From JAFGLY01 sp041309225 (lineage in GTDB: Bacteria; Myxococcota_A; UBA796; JAFGLY01): DNA of 31,208 bases. Position 1 is the first letter of the stretch. Every line of letters begins with the position of its first letter. This document shows, piece by piece, positions 16,025-22,847 of this stretch. The notes beneath the pieces are model-generated. The model was not told the origin of the DNA and ran no database searches. It saw only the letters and a list, made by a program, of their open reading frames with translations. A program made the position numbers and the translations under genes. The DNA is taken from contig JBFYZZ010000047.1 of NCBI GenBank assembly GCA_041309225.1, positions 1 through 31,208 of the forward strand. Reading direction: 5' to 3'.

Positions 16025-16536
16025 CGGACGGCCTCCAGGTGGCGGGCCAGGCTGGCGGCGTCCAGCGGGCCCGTGAACTTGGCCGCGATCACGCCCCGGC
16101 GATCGACGAAGAAGGTCTCGGGCACGCCGCCGACCCCGTAGTCCACGATGACCGCGCCGGTCGGGTCCACGACGGTCGGATAGGCGCTCCCGGCACGAGC
16201 GAGGTACCGACGGGCCCGCTCCGGCTCGTCCCCGTACAGGACGCCGAGGAACACGATGCCGTCGGGGCCCTCGCCTCGGGCGGCGGCCTGCAGCACCGGG
16301 TGCTCGCTCACGCAGGGGACGCACCAGGTGGACCAGAAGTTGAGCACCACCGGCCGGCCGCGGAAGGACTCGAGCGAGACGGTCCCGCCGTCGAGGTCCG
16401 GCAGGGTGAACGACGCCGCGGGTTTCCCCTCCAGCACGGACGGGAGGGCGCGGGGATCGTGGCCGAACCCGGTGGCGAGCAGCCACACGAGCGGCACGAT
16501 GACCAGGAGCGCACCGAGGAGGATCTTCCAGTTCAC
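16021..16536 (-). CDS. ccmG: CcmG/DsbE thiol:disulfide oxidoreductase
   Basis: The 171-residue protein has an N-terminal anchor helix (about 4-22) and a periplasmic thioredoxin fold with active site WCVPC (Trp71-Cys75) and cis-proline loop 'GVGGVPETFF'. CcmG passes reductant from the inner membrane to CcmH and apocytochrome. The start is GTG at 16536, whose last two bases overlap the ccmF stop (GTGA). Confidence 0.93.
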   Translation of the reverse strand: MNWKILLGALLVIVPLVWLLATGFGHDPRALPSVLEGKPAASFTLPDLDGGTVSLESFRGRPVVLNFWSTWCVPCVSEHPVLQAAARGEGPDGIVFLGVLYGDEPERARRYLARAGSAYPTVVDPTGAVIVDYGVGGVPETFFVDRRGVIAAKFTGPLDAASLARHLEAVR

Positions 16537-18482
16537 GGACTCACCTCCCGCCGTCGCGGCCAGGCCGCGAGCAGCGCGCCCAGCACGATCAGGGCGCCAC
16601 CCAGCCAGAGCCACGCGACACCGGGCTCCCGGTAGACGCGGACGGCCGCCTTCCCGCTCGCCTCGTCGATGCGGAGGAGCGAGAGGTAGAGGTCCTCCCT
16701 GAGCGAGGACCGGACCGCGGGCGTGCCGACCGGCTCGGACATCCGCTCGTAGTGGTTCATCCCCGGGGCCAGCCGGCCGAGGTCGCGTCTGCCGCGGCGC
16801 ACGGAGAACCAGGCCCGCTGGGATACCCGGAAGCCCTCCTGGGCGACGTCCTCGCCCAGGTAGGTGAGCGTATAGCCCTGCCAGGTCCGGCTCTCCTCCG
16901 GCGCGAGGGTGATCTCCCCCTCCACCTTCAGGCTGGCGGAGAAGGCGATGGCCACGGCCATGACGGCCACGCCCACGTGGGCCACGTGGGCGCCGACGCG
17001 CCGGTTGAGCCCCACGAGGGCCCGGAGGCCGTCGAGGAGGCCCGCGTGCCTCGAACGCATCCTCGCCCGCACGGGTGCGACGACCTCGCGCACGCTCACC
17101 GTGACGGCGAACGTGGCGAAGGAGACGGTCAGCGGCAGCCAGGTGCCGCCCACGGCGATCACGCTGCCGAGCCCCGCGAGGAGCCCCACCACGGCCGGCG
17201 GGAGCAGCCGCCGCCCGAGGGATCCCGGCGGGGTCCGGCCCCAGGGAAGCGCGGGCCCGAGCCCCAGGAGGAGGACGATGGCCAGGGCCAACGGACGACC
17301 CATCTTGTCGAAGTAGGGCTCGCCGACGGAGATCTGTGCGCCGGTGATTGCCTGGTTGACGAGCGGGTACAGGGTGCCCAGCAGGACGGTCGCGCAGAAG
17401 ACCACGAAAACGAGGTTTTGTAGGAGGAACGTCCCCTCCCGGCTCACCGGGGCGAACGGGGCGCCCGCCCGCCGGAGGGCTCCGAGCCGCGTGGCGAGCA
17501 GGATCGCGACGCCCAGGAGGACGAACGCGATGAACCCGAGGAACACGGGTCCGATCGGGGACTGCGTGAAGGAGTGGACCGAGTTGAACACGCCGGATCG
17601 GGTCATGAAGGTCCCGAGCAGCGTGAGCAGGAAGGAAACCAGCACGAGGACGAGGGTCCAACCCGGGACCTGCCCGCGCCGCTCGGTCCACAGGAGGGTG
17701 TGGAAGAAGGCGGTGAGCGTGAGCCAGGGCAGGAAGGAGGCGTTCTCGACCGGATCCCAGGCCCAGTACCCGCCCCACCCGAGGACCTCGTACGACCACC
17801 AGCCGCCGAGCACGATGCCCGCGGTGAGGAACGCCCACACCACGAGCGCCTGGGTCCGCATCGCACGGATCCAGGCGGGCTCGAGGCGCCCCGCGAGGAG
17901 ACTGGCCACCGCCATGGCGAAGGGAACCGCCGTGCCGACGAACCCCAGGTACAGCACGGGGGGGTGGATCGCCATGAGGACATGGTTCTGCAGGAGGGGG
18001 TTGGGGCCCGGACCGTCGGCAGGGACCACGTCCAACGGGGCGAACGGTCGGCCCGCGGCGAGCACGAGCAGCGTGAAGAAGACCTGCACGACCGCCAGGG
18101 AGGCCAGGGACCAGCCGGTCAGCTCCGGGTCGAACCGCCGGGTGGCAAACGCGAGGATCGCCGTCCACAGGCCGAGGATGAAGATCCAGAAGAGCAGCGA
18201 GCCGTCGAGCGAGGACCAGAGCGAGACGATCGTGGTCAGGGGGGGCGTGGAGCGGCTCCCGACCTCGGCCACGTACGAGACGGAGAAGTCGCGGCCGAGG
18301 AGGGCGATCTCCAGGAGCAGCGTGGCGCCGGCCAGGAACGTGGCGGCGATCCAGGCGGTCTGACGGGCGAATCCCGCGGCGGCGGCGGACCGGTGGCGAC
18401 CAGCCACCCACCCGGCCGAGAACATCGCGCCGGTGACGGCCGCCGCGGCGAAGAGCAGGGCAGTGCCGAGGATGGAGATCAC
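16533..18482 (-). CDS. ccmF: CcmF, haem lyase subunit
   Basis: The 649-residue multi-helix membrane protein carries the tryptophan-rich haem-handling segment WGGYWAWDPVENASFLPWL (236-254) and conserved periplasmic His-Pro 'AIHPPVLYLG' (171-180). Length is normal for CcmF. It attaches haem from holo-CcmE to reduced CXXCH cysteines. The gene starts with ATG at 18482, 31 nt after ccmE. Because this cluster serves proteins with CX3CH and CX4CH sites too, it would have to accept those variants unless another ligase exists elsewhere. Confidence 0.96.
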   Translation of the reverse strand: MISILGTALLFAAAAVTGAMFSAGWVAGRHRSAAAAGFARQTAWIAATFLAGATLLLEIALLGRDFSVSYVAEVGSRSTPPLTTIVSLWSSLDGSLLFWIFILGLWTAILAFATRRFDPELTGWSLASLAVVQVFFTLLVLAAGRPFAPLDVVPADGPGPNPLLQNHVLMAIHPPVLYLGFVGTAVPFAMAVASLLAGRLEPAWIRAMRTQALVVWAFLTAGIVLGGWWSYEVLGWGGYWAWDPVENASFLPWLTLTAFFHTLLWTERRGQVPGWTLVLVLVSFLLTLLGTFMTRSGVFNSVHSFTQSPIGPVFLGFIAFVLLGVAILLATRLGALRRAGAPFAPVSREGTFLLQNLVFVVFCATVLLGTLYPLVNQAITGAQISVGEPYFDKMGRPLALAIVLLLGLGPALPWGRTPPGSLGRRLLPPAVVGLLAGLGSVIAVGGTWLPLTVSFATFAVTVSVREVVAPVRARMRSRHAGLLDGLRALVGLNRRVGAHVAHVGVAVMAVAIAFSASLKVEGEITLAPEESRTWQGYTLTYLGEDVAQEGFRVSQRAWFSVRRGRRDLGRLAPGMNHYERMSEPVGTPAVRSSLREDLYLSLLRIDEASGKAAVRVYREPGVAWLWLGGALIVLGALLAAWPRRREVSP

Positions 18483-18513
18483 GGCGTCTTCCGCGCCGCG
18501 GGGGGTCGATGCG

Positions 18514-18960
18514 TCACAGGCCCTCCACGCTCTCGAAGGGATCGCCCGGGTGCTTCCCCTCCACGGGGGCCCGGTACTGGTTGTCGTGCTTGACCAGGAG
18601 GCGACGCGCCTCGAAGACGCCGTCGTCGCCGACCGAGCCTTCCACCACCGCCCCGATGCCCTCGCGGAACATCTCGGGCGGGGTGCCGACCGAGTGGACC
18701 GCGACCTCGGCGGCCTCGTCGTGGATGCGGAAGCGGAGGTCGGCGGAGTGGTCGTCGAAGGCCACCGATCCAGGGGTGACCATGCCCCCCAGGCGGATCC
18801 GTGCGCCGCGGGCCGCCTCCCCCGTCGCCTGCAGCTGGCTGGGGGTCCAGTAGTAGACGAGGTTGCGGCCGAGCATTCCGGAGGCCAGCAGCCCCAGGGC
18901 GACCGTGGCCACGAGGAGCGAAGCGACCAGGACGAGGCGCCTGCGGCCGGTGTCGGTCAT
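18514..18960 (-). CDS. ccmE: CcmE, periplasmic haem chaperone
   Basis: From ATG at 18960 the protein has 148 residues: one N-terminal anchor helix (about 9-29), a beta-barrel domain, and the haem-binding segment LLVKHDNQY with the covalent ligand His125. The downstream Tyr129 is the usual axial ligand. The ATG overlaps the ccmD stop (ATGA). A start 17 codons upstream would overlap ccmD and was rejected. Confidence 0.95.
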   Translation of the reverse strand: MTDTGRRRLVLVASLLVATVALGLLASGMLGRNLVYYWTPSQLQATGEAARGARIRLGGMVTPGSVAFDDHSADLRFRIHDEAAEVAVHSVGTPPEMFREGIGAVVEGSVGDDGVFEARRLLVKHDNQYRAPVEGKHPGDPFESVEGL

Positions 18961-19076
18961 GGCGCACCCCGATGCCCTCGCAGCACGAGCGAGACGACGT
19001 AGATCGCCCATACGACCCAGGTGAGGGCGTAGGCGGCGATCACGTAGGGCCAGCCGCCCTCGATGGTACCGGTCAT
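18957..19076 (-). CDS. ccmD: CcmD, small membrane adaptor
   Basis: This 39-residue protein has one helix ('YVIAAYALTWVVWAIYVVSL', 11-30) and a short basic tail. Position between ccmC and ccmE, size and the aromatic-rich helix identify CcmD, which helps release holo-CcmE from the CcmABC complex. It overlaps both neighbours through ATGA junctions (with ccmC at its 5-prime end, ccmE at its 3-prime end). Confidence 0.9.
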   Translation of the reverse strand: MTGTIEGGWPYVIAAYALTWVVWAIYVVSLVLRGHRGAP

Positions 19077-19768
19077 CGGGAGGCCTCCAGGTCGAGGGGG
19101 ATCGGCGTGGGCGGGAGGTCCGGTGCGTCGTCCTCGCGGTGCCGGGCCGCCATGGCGATGCGGGTGCGCCACACCAGGAGGGACGCGCCCAGGAGCGTGG
19201 TGCCCGCGATGGAGGTGAGGAGCGGGGCGAGCATCACCGGGTCCACGGTCTCCACCGAGGAGAAGCCCTGGTGGGTGGTGTTCCACCACTTCACCGAGAG
19301 GTAGACCACGGGGACGTCCACGAAGGAGACGATCGTGGCCACCGCCGAGGCGACCGCGCGACGCCCGGGCGGGTGCAGGAGCCGCCTCAGGACGAGCACG
19401 CCGGTGAAGGCCACCATCATGATCGCGGAGGTGGTGAGGCGCGGGTCCCAGGTCCACCAGGCGTCCCACGTGGGGCGGGCCCAGAGGGACCCCTGGCAGA
19501 GCAGCAACCCGTTGAAGACGACCCCGACCTCCACGCTGCCCTCGAGCAGCGCGTCCCATCCGGGGCGACCGCTCCACAGCGCCCCCACCGCCGCGACCAT
19601 GGCCACCGTGAACGCGAGCATGGCCGTCCAGGCGGTGGGGACGTGTACGTAGAGGATCCGGACGGTTTCCCCCATCGCCCGATCGGGCGGGGCGACGAGC
19701 AGGCCGATGGCGTGGCCCGTCCCGAGGGCCGCGAGGGCCAGCGCGCCGAGAGCGTACACCCACCTCAT
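19073..19768 (-). CDS. ccmC: CcmC, haem exporter/loader
   Basis: The 231-residue protein has six hydrophobic segments, the haem-handling motif WWTWDPRLT (104-112), and flanking periplasmic histidines ('YVHVP' near 41-44 and 'NTTHQG' near 174). CcmC loads haem on CcmE. The ATG at 19768 overlaps the ccmB stop (ATGA). The C-terminal tail is longer and more acidic than in many homologues. Confidence 0.95.
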   Translation of the reverse strand: MRWVYALGALALAALGTGHAIGLLVAPPDRAMGETVRILYVHVPTAWTAMLAFTVAMVAAVGALWSGRPGWDALLEGSVEVGVVFNGLLLCQGSLWARPTWDAWWTWDPRLTTSAIMMVAFTGVLVLRRLLHPPGRRAVASAVATIVSFVDVPVVYLSVKWWNTTHQGFSSVETVDPVMLAPLLTSIAGTTLLGASLLVWRTRIAMAARHREDDAPDLPPTPIPLDLEASR

Positions 19769-20433
19769 TCTTCCACCACCCTTCCGAACAGGACCCCGCA
19801 GAGGCTCCAGTAGAGGACGTCGAACGTGGCGAGCAGGCCCACCCACGTCCCGACCTGGTGCATGGGATCGCCCTCCAGCAGGAGGGACGTGGCCTTGACC
19901 GCCGCGAGCAGAGGAGGCACCACGAGGGGGAAGAGCAACACCGGGAGCAGCACCTGCTGCGCCTTCACGCGCGCGGTGAGCGCGGCGTAGAGCGTGCCCG
20001 GCGCCACGAGGCCGGCCCCACCGAGCGCGAGGACCCCGGCCAGCGCGACGGGCGAGCCCGCCGGCCGGAGGCCGAACAGGACAACGGAGACGGGGAGCAG
20101 CACCAGGGCCAGGAACAGCAGGAGGAGCAGGTTGGCCAGGGCCTTGGCGTAGAACATCGCCGTGGGGCTCACCGGGAGCAGCAGGAGTCCCTCCAGGGCC
20201 CCTCCCTCGACCTCCTGCTGGAACGACTGCGCGAGGAGGAGGGTGGAGGCCGAGAGGATCGCCACCCAGGCGTAGGCGGGGGCGTGCTCGTGCAGGGTCG
20301 TGGAGTCCGGCCCGAGCGCGAAAGAGAAGAGCAGGAGGAGCGTGACGGCGTACGTGGAGAGGCCCACGAGGCGGGCCCGGCCGCGCCAGCCCACCAGCAG
20401 GTCCTTGCGGACGAGGGCCAGGAGTAGCCTCAC
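19765..20433 (-). CDS. ccmB: CcmB, haem ABC transporter permease
   Basis: The 222-residue membrane protein has six predicted helices and the CcmB hallmark 'FQQEVEGGALEGLLLLPVS' in the first part, followed by 'YAKALANLLLL'. It pairs with CcmA and CcmCD to release haem-loaded CcmE. The GTG start at 20433 overlaps the ccmA stop (GTGA). Confidence 0.95.
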   Translation of the reverse strand: MRLLLALVRKDLLVGWRGRARLVGLSTYAVTLLLLFSFALGPDSTTLHEHAPAYAWVAILSASTLLLAQSFQQEVEGGALEGLLLLPVSPTAMFYAKALANLLLLLFLALVLLPVSVVLFGLRPAGSPVALAGVLALGGAGLVAPGTLYAALTARVKAQQVLLPVLLFPLVVPPLLAAVKATSLLLEGDPMHQVGTWVGLLATFDVLYWSLCGVLFGRVVEE

Positions 20434-21137
20434 GCGGCACCCCCGCTCGCCGGCGCCTCGGCGTGGAAGGCGGACCAGGCGCGCGGTGCCCGGTCCGAAG
20501 GCCCGGACCACCGCGGGAGCCCCTCGTGGAGGAGGAGCGCCCGCCCGCAGAGGACACAGGCGCGATCCACGAGGTGGGAGGCCACGATCACCGTGGTCCC
20601 GCGCTCGGCCATGTCCCTGAGGAGGGCGTCCACCATGGCGTGGCCTGCGGGGTCCAACTGGCCGTAGGGCTCGTCGATGAGGGCGAGGTCCGGCTCCTTG
20701 AGCAGGAGCCTGGCGAACGAGAGCCGCTTGCGCATGCCGGCGGAGTACGTGTGGACCGGATCGGGCCGCGGTTCCAGGCCCACCCGCTCGAGCCACGGGG
20801 TGGGGTCGCCGGGTCGGCCCAGGAGGCGGGCCACCACCTGCAGGTTGTCCGGTCCCGAGAGGTCCTCGTAGAGCGAGGGCAGGTGCGAGAGCAGCGCGAG
20901 CCGCCGCCGGATCCGGTTCGGCTCCCGGGCGGGATCCAGGCCGAAGATCCGGAGCACGCCGCGGGACGGGGCCACCAGGGTGGACAGGACGCGCAGGAGT
21001 GTGGTCTTCCCCCCCCCATTCTGGCCCATGAGCAGGAGGCGTTCGCCCGGCTCCAGGTCGAGGTCCACGCGGCCCAGGGCCCACCGCCCCCCGTAGCGCC
21101 GGCCCAGGTCCCGGGCGTGGATCACGGGCTCAGCCAC
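20430..21137 (-). CDS. ccmA: CcmA, haem exporter ABC ATPase
   Basis: The 235-residue ATPase has Walker A GQNGGGKTT (38-46), signature 'YSAGMRKRLSFARLLL', Walker B 'LALIDEP' and the switch His in 'VASHLVD'. CcmA drives release of holo-CcmE. The GTG start at 21137 lies inside the 3-prime end of the kinase gene (8-nt overlap) behind a purine-rich GGGAGGGGAAGG, so kinase and ccm genes are one transcription and translation unit. In most ABC proteins the P-loop has Ala or Ser instead of the second Gly; function should be normal. Confidence 0.95.
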   Translation of the reverse strand: MAEPVIHARDLGRRYGGRWALGRVDLDLEPGERLLLMGQNGGGKTTLLRVLSTLVAPSRGVLRIFGLDPAREPNRIRRRLALLSHLPSLYEDLSGPDNLQVVARLLGRPGDPTPWLERVGLEPRPDPVHTYSAGMRKRLSFARLLLKEPDLALIDEPYGQLDPAGHAMVDALLRDMAERGTTVIVASHLVDRACVLCGRALLLHEGLPRWSGPSDRAPRAWSAFHAEAPASGGAA

Positions 21138-22566
21138 CCTTCCCCTCCCGGCCCGGCGCGGCCAGCGGCAGGCGGACCGTGAACCGGGCTCCCCCGGCGT
21201 CGCTCCGGCCGAGCACCACGTCCCCTCCCAGGCGCCGGGCCATCTGGACCACCACCGCGAGCCCGAGGCCCGTGCCGGAGGTCTTGGTGGTGAAGAAGGG
21301 CTCGAAGACGCGTTCTCGGATCTCCGGGGGCACCCCGGGGCCGGAATCGTCCACCACGAGCAGGATCCGGCCGTCCACCACCCTGCAGTCGACTGAGACG
21401 CTCCCACCCCGGGGTACCGCCTCCACCGCGTTGAGCAGGAGGTGGAAGAGGACGCCCCGGCCGGTCTCGGCGATGCGCCCCGGGACCTCCAGGCTGCGCG
21501 GATCGCAACGCACGACGAGGTCGACGTTGCGCCGTGCGGCCTGGTGCCGCACGCCGCCACAGGCGTCCTCGACCACGCTGCCGAGGGCCACGGACCTTGG
21601 GGGCTGGACCGGCCGCGCGACGCTGCGGGCGAACCCGTCGATGATGGCGTCGAGGCGCCGCACCTCCGCCACGATCGACTCGGCGGCGACCCGCACGTCG
21701 GCCGACTCCATGGGGCCATCGTGACGCGCGCGCCGCTCGAGGCGCTGCGCCGCGAGCGAGAGCGCGTGGAGCGGGGAGCGCATCTCGTGGGCGAGCATGG
21801 CCCCCAGTTCGCCCAGCACCGAGAACCGTTCGAACCGCAGCACCTGCTGCTCCTTCTCGCGGAGGAGGAAGAGCAGGTCGTTGAAGGTCTCGGTCAGCGC
21901 GGTGAGGTCGTCGGGCACGGCGGCCTTGTAGACCTCGCAGGCATGGCAGGAGGCGAGGCGCTCGGCCGGACCCCCGCCGGGGAAACGCTCACAGGCCGTG
22001 CCGATGGCGTGCCAGCAGCGTGGATTCTCCTGGCCGGTGACCTCGCAGTCGGCCTCGTCGCACGCGTGCACCTCCCGGCAGGATCGGAGGTGGGGGTTCC
22101 CGAAGGGGATCGGACGCCCCAGGTTGGCCGGGAACCGGGCGAGGTAGGCTCGCACGGTCTCGAGGTAGCCGGCGATGGTCCGGTTCTGGCGGTCCTGGCG
22201 CTGGCGCAGGCCCGCGAGTTCGGTGACGTCCCGGACCATGTGCACGGAGCCGATCAGGTCCCCTGCGGGGTCGTAGAGCGGGAAGCAGGAGATGCCCACG
22301 GCCCGGGCTCCGTCCGGGGAGACGAACTCCCGCTCCACCGCCTTGCCCTGCAGCAGGAGTTCCCGGTGGGGGCAGTCGAGGATGGGTTCCTCGGTGCAGT
22401 GGGCCAGCGCATGGCACTTCTGGCCGATCACCGCCTCGGCGGTTCGACCCATGCGTTCGAGGAACGCGCGGTTCGCGAGGCGCACGACGTGGTGGCGGTC
22501 GTGGACCGAGACGGGGATCGCGATGGCGTCGATGACGTTCTGCCAGTCGATGAGGGAGCGGTCCAT
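21130..22566 (-). CDS. PAS / two-CW-domain sensor histidine kinase
   Basis: The 478-residue protein has no obvious membrane helix. Residues 8-120 form a PAS domain with an extra Cys set (Cys51, Cys57, Cys65, the last in 'ILDCPH'). Residues about 160-235 are a Cys-rich two-CW-like module: Cys163, Cys169, Cys174, Cys184 (in CWHAIGT), Cys192 and Cys207/Cys210 (SCHAC). It is followed by the usual HAMP-like helix 'LTETFNDLLFLLREKEQQ'. The transmitter has the phospho-acceptor His260 in LAHEMRSPLHAL, N box 'LLLNAVEA', G1 'DDSGPGVP', F box 'FEPFFTTK' and G2 'GTGLGLA'. Ten cysteines suggest sensing of redox state, metal or haem in the cytoplasm; the ligand is unknown. It is the first gene of the ccm operon and its presumed partner is the regulator encoded last (13376-14716). 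Confidence 0.88.
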   Translation of the reverse strand: MDRSLIDWQNVIDAIAIPVSVHDRHHVVRLANRAFLERMGRTAEAVIGQKCHALAHCTEEPILDCPHRELLLQGKAVEREFVSPDGARAVGISCFPLYDPAGDLIGSVHMVRDVTELAGLRQRQDRQNRTIAGYLETVRAYLARFPANLGRPIPFGNPHLRSCREVHACDEADCEVTGQENPRCWHAIGTACERFPGGGPAERLASCHACEVYKAAVPDDLTALTETFNDLLFLLREKEQQVLRFERFSVLGELGAMLAHEMRSPLHALSLAAQRLERRARHDGPMESADVRVAAESIVAEVRRLDAIIDGFARSVARPVQPPRSVALGSVVEDACGGVRHQAARRNVDLVVRCDPRSLEVPGRIAETGRGVLFHLLLNAVEAVPRGGSVSVDCRVVDGRILLVVDDSGPGVPPEIRERVFEPFFTTKTSGTGLGLAVVVQMARRLGGDVVLGRSDAGGARFTVRLPLAAPGREGKGG

Positions 22567-22639
22567 CGTTCTTCGCCCGGGAGGTTCGGCCGGGCCGCCG
22601 TGGAGCCGCGCCCCAGGATAACCACCCGACCCCCGGCTG

Positions 22640-22763
22640 GCGTGCCATTCTGGCCGACCTGCCAACATGACGGGAGTGTTGGGCTCGCTCCAGCCGTCCG
22701 GTGCCAGGACGGCCGTTTTGGCACCCCGATCCAGGTCCCGCGGTGACGTCCTGGCATTCCGCC
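22640..22763. promoter_or_regulatory. Cluster of three related dyads (candidate operators)
   Basis: GCGTGCCATTCTGGC (22640-22654) contains the perfect dyad GCCA-N3-TGGC. GCCAGGACGGC (22703-22713) and GGCATTCCGCC (22753-22763) are near-perfect versions with one arm mismatch each. The first matches the site at 13348-13362 in 13 of 15 positions and the last matches the dyad at 4940-4952 in 12 of 13. The clustering at a divergent promoter between a two-component/ccm operon and a cytochrome operon is what one would expect for a co-regulating activator or repressor. Confidence 0.45.
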
Positions 22764-22788
22764 CCCTCGGACGTCCCTTTCTGGTTCC

Positions 22789-22817
22789 TTGTGACACCGG
22801 GGCGCCTGCGCTATGGT
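22789..22817 (+). promoter_or_regulatory. Candidate sigma70-type promoter of the conduit operon
   Basis: TTGTGA (22789-22794) and TATGGT (22812-22817) are 17 nt apart, each matching 4 of 6 consensus bases. The start of transcription would be near 22824, about 24 nt before the ATG at 22848. The dyad at 22753-22763 would then lie about 60-70 nt upstream, a normal activator position. Confidence 0.38.
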
Positions 22818-22847
22818 CCCTCGCACCACCTGCCCCTCCCGGTGCGC

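Larger units (their letters stand above)
22567..22847. promoter_or_regulatory. Divergent control region: kinase-ccm operon versus conduit operon
   Basis: These 281 bp separate the two largest operons. The pentamer TGCCA or its complement occurs five times between 22643 and 22756. Two 22-bp blocks starting at 22643 and 22702 share the plan TGCCA-N4-GGCCG-N3-TGSCA. The outer arms of the second block form the inverted repeat GGTGCCA-N12-TGGCACC (22700-22725). No sigma54 -24/-12 pair was found near these sites. The plus-strand promoter candidate is listed separately; no good minus-strand promoter could be assigned. Confidence 0.5.

Noticed and set aside
18961..19011. A longer CcmE start 17 codons upstream
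   Set aside because: It would overlap most of ccmD, add residues before the membrane anchor, and break the ATGA coupling seen at the other ccm junctions.
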